A DNA stretch of 8,313 nucleotides from Chloroflexota bacterium (GTDB lineage Bacteria > Chloroflexota > Limnocylindria > P2-11E): the NCBI GenBank assembly GCA_025350745.1, contig JANXXG010000037.1, positions 1 to 8,313 of the forward strand, written 5' to 3'. The first letter of the stretch is position 1. Each line of letters starts with the position of its first letter. The notes below the pieces were generated by a model, which saw nothing but the letters and a program-made list of their open reading frames with translations, had not been told where the DNA came from and searched no databases. Shown here piece by piece: positions 1 to 5,221 of this stretch. The translations under genes and the position numbers were made by a program.

Positions 1-1744
1 CCTCGTCGAACGAGATGTGCACCGCCGCGACATCGGCCGCGAGCCCGCGGGCAAGGCTGAGGGCGTGGAGCGAGGCCTTGTCGATGCGGCTGACCGGAAC
101 GATGAGCCGTGGCCGGCGCGTCTTGAGCAAGACGGCGGTGCCGCGTGGGATCAGAAGCTCATCCTCGATCCGGCGATAGTGCTGATGAACGCGCCACATC
201 AGGTAGACCATCACCGGCATGACGGCGAGGACCATCCACGCGCCGAGCTGGAACTTCGTGACGGCGACGACGATCGTCACGACGCCGGTGACCACCGCGC
301 CGATCGCGTTGATGACCGCCGAGAACCGCCACCCGCGGCCGCGCTCGCGCAGCCAGTGGCGAACGAGCCCGGCCTGCGACAGCGTGAAGGCGATGAAGAC
401 CCCGATCGTGTACAGCGGGATGAGTCCGTTGACGCTGCCCTGGTAAAGCGCGAGGAGCAGCGCCGAGATGATGGCGAGCACGATGATGCCGAACGAGAAC
501 GCCAGACGGTCGCCACGTTGCGAGAACTGCCGTGGCATGAACCGGTCGACCGCGAGGATCGACGCGAGCCGCGGGAAGCCGGAGAAGCTCGTGTTCGCGG
601 CGAGGACGAGGATGATCGCGGTCGCTCCCTGCACGAGGTAGAAGAACACGCCTTCGCCGACGATCGACTGCGTCAGCAGGCCGAGGACGCTCTTCGTCTC
701 CGTCGCGTCCACCTGGATCCCGATGTGCGTCGCGAGGTAGCTGATCCCGAAGAACAGCGTGCCGAACATCGTGCCCATGGCGATGAGCACGATCCCCGCG
801 TTCCGGGGGGCCGGCTGGCGGAACGCGGTGACGCCGTTCGCGACGGCCTCGGTGCCAGACAGACCCACGGACCCTGACGAGAACGCGCGCAGCACCAGGA
901 ACGCGCCAAGCGCCTCGGTCGCCGGCACCGCCTCGGGTGGCGCCACCGGCGCCGGGATGTCGCCGGTCAGCACGCGGAAGAAGCCGATCCCGAGGACCAC
1001 GACGACCGACGCGACGTAGAAGTAGGTCGGGCCGGCGAAGATGATCCCCGCCTCCCGGATACCACGCAGATTACCGACGGTGATCAGCGCGATGAACGCG
1101 ACGCCGATGATGACCTTCGCCGGCTCCCACTGGGGGAACGCCGTCGTGATCGCGAGCACGCCGCCCGCGACGGAGACGGACACGGTGAGGATGTAGTCGA
1201 CGAGGAGGGCCGACGCGGCGACGAGCCCCGGTAGGGTGCCGAGGTTCTGGCTCGCGACGACGTAGCTGCCGCCGCCGTTCGGATACGCCTTGATGACCTG
1301 CAGATATGAGGTCACGACGATCGCCAGGATCAGGACGATCGCGATCGTGATCGGCATGGTGAGCGCGAGGCCTGCGGCCCCGGCCAGCGCGAGGGCCCGC
1401 ATGGTCTCCTCGGTCGCGTACGCGGATGACGAGATGTTGTCCGACGCGAAGATCGCGAGGCCGGTCACCTTCGAAACGCGCTCGCCCTCTTCCATGTCGC
1501 TGGCGATGCGGCTGCCGAACAGGAGCTCGCGGCCTTTGGACAGGACGCGGCCGAACCCGCTCTCGGGCTCGAAGACGTCCTCGGTCGCCACGACGTAGCC
1601 CTTTTTCCGCCGGAACTCACTACGCCGGACGATGCGGACGCGCGCGTCGCCGGGGAGGCGGCCTTTCGAACGCTCGATCTTCTCGAGGCGGTGTTCGGGC
1701 CGCGCTGGCTCGTCCGGCGGTCCGCCGCTGGCGTTCTCTGGCAA
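1..1744 (-). CDS. APC-family amino acid permease with C-terminal USP-like domain (3' end cut by window edge)
   Basis: This reads as one open minus-strand frame from a TGA at about 1832-1834 to the window start, so the C terminus lies outside. The product is a polytopic inner-membrane transporter of the APC superfamily (YdaO/KUP-like branch), probably an amino acid/proton symporter or K+ transporter; the substrate cannot be read. With the TTG at 1744 as residue 1, the family motif SDNISSSAYATEE lies at about 101-113, NLRGIREAG at 225-233, and many hydrophobic segments fill about 115-530. After a basic stretch, residues from about 545 (LIVPVSRIDKASLHAL) resemble the first strand and helix of a cytosolic universal-stress-protein domain. 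The start is uncertain. TTG 1744 is the only start codon between the upstream stop and 1591 but has no visible Shine-Dalgarno. GTG 1591 has an AAGGG-type site 7 nt upstream, and ATG 1495 is a third option. The region between TTG and GTG (VRIVRRSEFRRKKGYVV) resembles N termini I associate with this family, which favours the longer form. It is the last gene seen in the rsmG operon, 11 nt after the PrcB_C-like gene. Confidence 0.85.
   Translation of the reverse strand, partial: MPENASGGPPDEPARPEHRLEKIERSKGRLPGDARVRIVRRSEFRRKKGYVVATEDVFEPESGFGRVLSKGRELLFGSRIASDMEEGERVSKVTGLAIFASDNISSSAYATEETMRALALAGAAGLALTMPITIAIVLILAIVVTSYLQVIKAYPNGGGSYVVASQNLGTLPGLVAASALLVDYILTVSVSVAGGVLAITTAFPQWEPAKVIIGVAFIALITVGNLRGIREAGIIFAGPTYFYVASVVVVLGIGFFRVLTGDIPAPVAPPEAVPATEALGAFLVLRAFSSGSVGLSGTEAVANGVTAFRQPAPRNAGIVLIAMGTMFGTLFFGISYLATHIGIQVDATETKSVLGLLTQSIVGEGVFFYLVQGATAIILVLAANTSFSGFPRLASILAVDRFMPRQFSQRGDRLAFSFGIIVLAIISALLLALYQGSVNGLIPLYTIGVFIAFTLSQAGLVRHWLRERGRGWRFSAVINAIGAVVTGVVTIVVAVTKFQLGAWMVLAVMPVMVYLMWRVHQHYRRIEDELLIPRGTAVLLKTRRPRLIVPVSRIDKASLHALSLARGLAADVAAVHISFDE
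1599..1606 (-). promoter_or_regulatory. Candidate ribosome binding site for an internal GTG start of the permease
   Basis: A purine run read on the minus strand as AAAAAGGG lies 7 nt before the in-frame GTG at 1591. It is the only Shine-Dalgarno-like sequence I see near the candidate permease starts, so it may decide the start. It could equally be coding sequence for the Lys-Lys-Gly of a longer N terminus. Confidence 0.3.
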
Positions 1745-1755
1745 GAGCGCGAAGT

Positions 1756-2091
1756 CTAGGCGTTGATGCGGGCGAGCTCCGCGCCGCTTCCGTCCACCAG
1801 CACCGCGTGGCGCACGCCCCGGACGAGCGCCTCAGCCACGGAGACCGTCTGCGCCGGAGACGTGAGCACCTGCGTGACGAGCGCGGTGCCAGCGGGCTCG
1901 TGGATCTCGCACGCGACCGTGAGCACCGTCCCGCGTCGGGTGATCCCGGTCACCGCGATCCGGTATCCGCCCGTGCGTCGCTCGCCGGCCCGAGCGGTCA
2001 GCCGAACGCGGCCGTCGCTCGGCAGCTCGTACTCGAGTAGCGCCTCGCCCGGCGTCGCGGCCGGTTCGACCCGGAACGGGAGGACGCTCAC
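1756..2091 (-). CDS. Small PrcB_C-domain-like protein
   Basis: A 111-residue protein with no signal peptide and no membrane segment. Its middle follows the pattern I know from the PrcB C-terminal domain (protease-complex subunit PrcB family): Arg-Thr-Gly-Gly-Tyr-Arg-Ile at 39-45, a strand with TRRGTVLTV, then a Pro-containing strand and the signature TQVLTSPAQTVSV at 73-85. In known members this domain is usually attached to a lipoprotein or signal peptide, and its function is poorly defined. Here it stands alone and appears cytosolic, followed by a short extension (RGVRHAVLVDGSGAEL) that may be one more beta hairpin. The GTG start at 2091 overlaps the TGA of the phosphoesterase gene as GTGA, so translation is probably coupled. 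The family call rests on motif memory only; the biological role is unknown. Confidence 0.7.
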   Translation of the reverse strand: MSVLPFRVEPAATPGEALLEYELPSDGRVRLTARAGERRTGGYRIAVTGITRRGTVLTVACEIHEPAGTALVTQVLTSPAQTVSVAEALVRGVRHAVLVDGSGAELARINA

Positions 2092-2759
2092 CGACCGGCG
2101 GCCAGCCGCTCGGCCAGGAACGCCGGGAGGCCGCGGTCCCGGATCCGCCGCTGGGTCAGGGCGATGTCGTACGCGACCCGTTCGAACGTGACCAGCCCGC
2201 TTGCGGTGTCCAGAAGCGCGTACGCGGCGCGAGGATCGCCGTCGCGCGGCTGGCCGACGCTGCCGGGATTGATCATCGCCCGGCCGTCACCGGTCACGAA
2301 GCGCGCAGGAACGTGGGTGTGTCCAACGCAACACCGCGGCGCCGCTGTCGCCGCCATCGACTCGACGGCGGTGCGCGCATCGAAGACATACTCCCAGAGC
2401 GGATCGCGCGGGCTCCCGTGACAGATCAGGTAGCCATCGGCCGGTTCCAGCGTCAAGGGAAGCGCTCCGAGGAGGTCGCGCTGTTCCGCGCTCAGCCACG
2501 ACCGGTGGCACTCCGCGGCGGCCCGAGCGACCGGATTGAACAGCTCGAGGCCGAGACCGGTCGCGACGGCCCGGTCGTGGTTGCCGGCCACGATGCGCGC
2601 ACCGCGTTCGCGGAGGAGCGCGAGGGTGTCGACCGGGTCCGGCCCGTACCCGACCGTATCGCCCATAACCCAGATCGCGTCGACCGGAGGGAGCGCGCGC
2701 AGCACCGACTCGAGGGCCACGAGGTTCGCGTGCACGTCGGAGAGCAGGGCGACCGTCAC
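2088..2759 (-). CDS. Calcineurin-like metallophosphoesterase (YfcE/MJ0936/ApaH-like)
   Basis: A 223-residue cytosolic phosphoesterase with the complete set of binuclear-metal ligand motifs: SDVHAN (Asp8, His10), GDTVGYGP (Asp34), GNHD (59-62), CHGSP (His114), GHTHVP (His147, His149). It also has the C-terminal NPGSVGQPRDGDPRAAY block (164-180) typical of the small single-domain COG0639/COG0622 phosphoesterases. These hydrolyse phosphodiesters, phosphoproteins or nucleotides in vitro, and the native substrate is rarely known. The length is usual for the family. GTG start at 2759, overlapping the stop of the HisA-like gene by 4 nt (GTGA); its own TGA overlaps the next start the same way. Nothing visible ties it to a pathway. 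Confidence 0.92.
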   Translation of the reverse strand: MTVALLSDVHANLVALESVLRALPPVDAIWVMGDTVGYGPDPVDTLALLRERGARIVAGNHDRAVATGLGLELFNPVARAAAECHRSWLSAEQRDLLGALPLTLEPADGYLICHGSPRDPLWEYVFDARTAVESMAATAAPRCCVGHTHVPARFVTGDGRAMINPGSVGQPRDGDPRAAYALLDTASGLVTFERVAYDIALTQRRIRDRGLPAFLAERLAAGR

Positions 2760-3475
2760 GCGGCGGCGGCCTTCGCCTCGGCGATGGTGAACACCCGCGC
2801 CGCGAGAGCCCTGCCGACGACCGCCGACGCGGCACCGGCCCGCGCGAGCGCGGTCACGTCGGCAAGATCACGGACGCCGCCCCCGGTGTGCAGCGCGATC
2901 GCGGCGCCCTGGCCGCCGAGCGCGTCGCGGATGCGCGCGAGGAGCGAGAGCGCCGGACCGCCGGCCGACCCTTCGCCCGACAGATCGATGACGTACAGCG
3001 AGCGGATGCCGGCATCGGCCGCGACGACCGCGGCCGCGACGCTGTCCCGGCCGGCCGCGCGCTTCGCCAGATCCGCGCCGCCGCCACGCGGAGCCAGGAC
3101 ACCGTCGCGCGATTCGATCTCGACGATCGCGCGGTCCGCGAGCGTCGCGATCGAGCGAAGCAGGTGCGGATCGGCGAACACAGCGGACGAGAAGAGGACG
3201 CCCGCGAAGCCGGCGTCGAGGGCACCCGTGGCCCGCTCGAGGCTGGCGAGCCCGCCGGCGAGGCGGCAGGGCACCCCGCTCTCGCGCGCGATCGCAGCGA
3301 GAAGCGCGAAGTTGCTGTAGTCGCCACGCTCGGCTCCATCGAGATCGACCAGATGCAGCTCATCCGCACCCTGCGCCACGAACGACGCTGCCAGGTCGCG
3401 AGGCGCGGTGGCGGCAGCCGTGCCGGAGCGGAACGCGACGCTGCCGCCACGAACGTCGACCGACGGGACGATCAC
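2756..3475 (-). CDS. Divergent HisA-like (beta/alpha)8-barrel isomerase
   Basis: A 239-residue protein alignable by eye with HisA (ProFAR isomerase, histidine biosynthesis) over its whole length. MIVPSVD at the N terminus places the first catalytic Asp at residue 7 as in E. coli; VDLDGAERG is at 43-51, TGGGV at 197-201 and VVGRAL at 219-224 near the C-terminal phosphate site. Several hallmark positions differ. The second catalytic Asp (VALD/GIDARDG in HisA) aligns with Glu121 in IESRDG. DISRDGT reads DLSGEGS (164-170). The early VRLxQGD motif reads AFRSGT, with Arg15 lost. The GGGxRS strand reads AGGLAS (73-78). It may be an active but divergent HisA, or a paralogue with another sugar-phosphate substrate. 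No other his gene is in the window. I prefer the GTG at 3475, which gives a GTGA overlap with rsmG; a GTG one codon upstream (3478) is equally legal. Family fold is fairly sure, exact function is not. Confidence 0.75.
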   Translation of the reverse strand: MIVPSVDVRGGSVAFRSGTAAATAPRDLAASFVAQGADELHLVDLDGAERGDYSNFALLAAIARESGVPCRLAGGLASLERATGALDAGFAGVLFSSAVFADPHLLRSIATLADRAIVEIESRDGVLAPRGGGADLAKRAAGRDSVAAAVVAADAGIRSLYVIDLSGEGSAGGPALSLLARIRDALGGQGAAIALHTGGGVRDLADVTALARAGAASAVVGRALAARVFTIAEAKAAAA

Positions 3476-4218
3476 CACGGCCGGCGGCGCGCCTCGGCGG
3501 AAGTACGCGGGAAACGCTCCGGCGACGGACGCGTCTTGCGCATGACCACGAGGTTGCGCCCCGGCAGGACGTCACCGACGCCGAGCTGGAGCGTCGACAC
3601 GATGGCCGCGAGCTCGCCGCCGACGGAAGCGAGGGCCTTCCGGGCGGCGGGAAGCTCGGCGTCGACCTTCCCCTTCCAGACGATGGCGTCTCCGCCGAGC
3701 CGAAGGAATGGGAGCAGGTACTCGGCGCACGCCGCGAGCGTGCCGACGGCACGCGCGGTCCCGACGTCGTAGCTCGCGCGTCGGTCGGATGCGCGCGCGA
3801 GCGTCTCGGCGCGCTCGTTCCGGACCTCCACATCGCGGAGCCCGAGCAGCGAGCTGGTCTCCTCAAGGAACCGCGACTTCTTGCCGACCGACTCGACGCA
3901 CGTGAGCTTCAGGTCGGGCATCGCGATGCGCAGTGCGAGGCCGGGAAAACCGGCGCCGCTGCCGACGTCGATGACCCGTTCCCTCCCGGTCCAGGCCCGC
4001 ACGGCGATGGCCGTGAACGAGTCGAGGAAGTGCTTCATGGCGACGTCGGCGAGCTCCGTGATGGCGGTCAGGTTGACGGTGGCGTTCCGCTCGATGAGCT
4101 CCGCGGCATACCGCTCGCACACGCCGATCTGGGCCCGGGACAGCTGCACCCCGAGATCCGCGGCCCGGATGGCCAGCGACGCGAACTCGCTACCGGACAC
4201 TGCGGGCACGCCAGCCAT
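3472..4218 (-). CDS. rsmG: 16S rRNA (guanine527-N7)-methyltransferase RsmG (GidB)
   Basis: A 248-residue SAM-dependent methyltransferase acting on G527 of 16S rRNA in the 30S decoding region; loss of this enzyme is known in other bacteria to give low-level streptomycin resistance. Motifs in order: RNATVNLTAI (44-53), KHFLDS (62-67), the SAM-binding loop DVGSGAGFPGL (84-94), VESVGKKSRFLEE (108-120), the NERAE segment (134-138), YDVGTARAV (150-158), WKG (181-183), and the C-terminal RNLVVMRKTRP...ERFPR (221-238) typical of the family. All expected motifs are present and the length is normal. ATG start at 4218, with no strong Shine-Dalgarno, close to the divergent promoter region, so the transcript may have a short leader. 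It is the first gene of the minus-strand operon. Often rsmG neighbours mnmG or parAB; here it leads a mixed operon. Confidence 0.96.
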   Translation of the reverse strand: MAGVPAVSGSEFASLAIRAADLGVQLSRAQIGVCERYAAELIERNATVNLTAITELADVAMKHFLDSFTAIAVRAWTGRERVIDVGSGAGFPGLALRIAMPDLKLTCVESVGKKSRFLEETSSLLGLRDVEVRNERAETLARASDRRASYDVGTARAVGTLAACAEYLLPFLRLGGDAIVWKGKVDAELPAARKALASVGGELAAIVSTLQLGVGDVLPGRNLVVMRKTRPSPERFPRTSAEARRRPW

Positions 4219-4293
4219 CGTAGGCGGGGCGACGGCTGGGCCGTCACCGGTCCGTTACGTCACTTGGCAGCCCGTATGCATTCGAGCGGGGTG
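4219..4293. promoter_or_regulatory. Divergent intergenic region with a perfect 6-bp inverted repeat
   Basis: This 75-nt gap lies between the starts of rsmG (minus) and the zinc-ribbon gene (plus), so promoters for both operons should be here or just inside the genes. It contains GACGGC-TGG-GCCGTC at 4231-4245, a perfect 6-bp palindrome with a 3-nt loop, and two copies of CGTCAC at 4242-4247 and 4258-4263. A TTGGCA at 4264-4269 could be a -35 for the plus strand, but I found no convincing -10 at the right spacing. The region call is by position; the operator role of the repeat is inference. Confidence 0.35.
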
Positions 4294-4635
4294 ATGAACG
4301 AATGGCTGGACGGGGTCTTTGGGACGGTCCGCTGCGCCAACTGCGGCGCGACGTACGGCCGGGACTCGATCGCCCTCGTCGGGAATCGCGACGAATACTG
4401 GTTCGTCCGTTGCAGCTGCGAGTCGTGCGGCACCCAAGGCCTCGGCGTGGTCATCGTGAAGGGCGTCGCCGAAGGTCCGCCCCCAGATCGGTCGGAGCGG
4501 GCGGAACGGGTCGGCGCCCCGGTCCGGGCGGATGACCTGCGCATGCGGGTCGACGATGTGCTCGAAGCACACGAGCTGCTGCGTGACTACGCCGGCGACG
4601 CGCACGGCCTCTTCGAAAAGGTGTCCGGCCGCTAG
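4294..4635 (+). CDS. Small zinc-ribbon-like protein, function unknown
   Basis: A 113-residue protein that I do not recognise by name. Its N-terminal half has CANC (Cys14, Cys17) and CSCESC (Cys40, Cys42, Cys45), a spacing suited to a four-Cys zinc ribbon with one extra Cys, followed by a hydrophobic strand GLGVVIVKG (49-57). The C-terminal half is charged and ends in a helix-like segment DDLRMRVDDVLEAHELLRD (80-98), then GDAHGLF. No signal peptide or membrane segment. Start: the ATG at 4294 has GAGCGGGG ending 2 nt before it; an in-frame ATG at 4276 would add six residues but has no ribosome binding site. The frame stays open further upstream only as antisense to rsmG, which I exclude. It is 19 nt ahead of hpt on the same strand and probably in one transcript. 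Possible roles are a nucleic-acid- or protein-binding adaptor; none is shown. Confidence 0.75.
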   Translation: MNEWLDGVFGTVRCANCGATYGRDSIALVGNRDEYWFVRCSCESCGTQGLGVVIVKGVAEGPPPDRSERAERVGAPVRADDLRMRVDDVLEAHELLRDYAGDAHGLFEKVSGR

Positions 4636-4654
4636 GTGCGACAATGGTGGTCCA

Positions 4655-5221
4655 GTGACCACCGCCGTGAAGGGCCCCACCGATGACATCGCGGAGGTGC
4701 TCCTTGACGCTGCCACGATCCAGCGCCGCGTCCGCGAGCTCGGAGCCCAGATCGCCGCGGACTACGTCGGGCGCGACCTGGTCCTCGTCAGCATCCTCAA
4801 AGGCGCGCTCCCGTTCCTCGCCGACCTCATGCGCGAAGTGCCGATCTACTGCTCGCTCGACTTCCTTGAGGTGTCGTCCTATGGGGCCGGCACCAGCTCG
4901 AGCGGCGTCGTACGGATCCTCAAGGACCTCGCCAAGCCGATCGAGGGACGCAACGTCCTCGTGGTCGAGGACATCCTCGACACCGGTCACACCCTGAGCT
5001 ACGTGATCGAGCATCTGCGCGGCCAACACCCCGAGTCGCTCGGCCTGTGCGCGCTTTTGGACAAGCCCGCTCGCCGGGTCGTGCCGATCACCGTCGACTA
5101 CAAGGGCTTCGAGATCGAGGACAAGTTCGTCGTCGGCTATGGACTCGACTTCGCCGAGCGGTACCGCAACCTCCCGTTCATCGGCGTGCTCAAGCCCGAG
5201 GTGTACACGGCGCTCGCATGA
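4655..5221 (+). CDS. hpt: Hypoxanthine (guanine) phosphoribosyltransferase
   Basis: A 188-residue type I phosphoribosyltransferase for purine salvage, joining hypoxanthine or guanine to PRPP to give IMP or GMP in the cytosol. Signatures: LVSILKG (44-50, with the cis-peptide Leu-Lys-Gly), the flexible-loop Ser-Tyr-Gly (75-77), the PRPP-binding loop VVEDILDTGHTL (103-114) with its paired acidic Glu-Asp, the base-recognition segment LLDKPARR (134-141; Lys137), and FVVGYGLDFAERYRNLPFIG (158-177). Length and order match bacterial HPRTs. The GTG start at 4655 has a weak GGTGG 4 nt upstream; an in-frame GTG at 4667 is a less likely alternative. The TGA overlaps the ATG of the SpoIID-domain gene (ATGA), implying coupled translation. 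No unusual residues seen. Confidence 0.97.
   Translation: MTTAVKGPTDDIAEVLLDAATIQRRVRELGAQIAADYVGRDLVLVSILKGALPFLADLMREVPIYCSLDFLEVSSYGAGTSSSGVVRILKDLAKPIEGRNVLVVEDILDTGHTLSYVIEHLRGQHPESLGLCALLDKPARRVVPITVDYKGFEIEDKFVVGYGLDFAERYRNLPFIGVLKPEVYTALA

Noticed and set aside
17..877. Long plus-strand ORF (286 codons)
   Set aside because: Antisense to the permease, whose opposite-strand frame carries clear membrane segments and family motifs. The ORF protein is a low-complexity mix of Arg, Asp, Glu and His typical of high-GC shadow frames.
1756..2759. Phosphoesterase and PrcB_C-like genes as a toxin-antitoxin pair
   Set aside because: The overlap and small size are suggestive, but the phosphoesterase has a full housekeeping-type metal site and neither protein shows toxin or antitoxin motifs.
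2313..3772. Two long overlapping plus-strand ORFs (335 and 294 codons)
   Set aside because: Both are antisense to the phosphoesterase, HisA-like and rsmG genes, which have recognisable motifs. The ORF products are Arg/Ala-rich without domains and span gene boundaries.
4030..4275. Upstream extension of the zinc-ribbon gene frame
   Set aside because: The frame is open back into rsmG on the opposite strand, but that part is antisense to rsmG and the sensible starts with a nearby purine tract are at 4276-4294.
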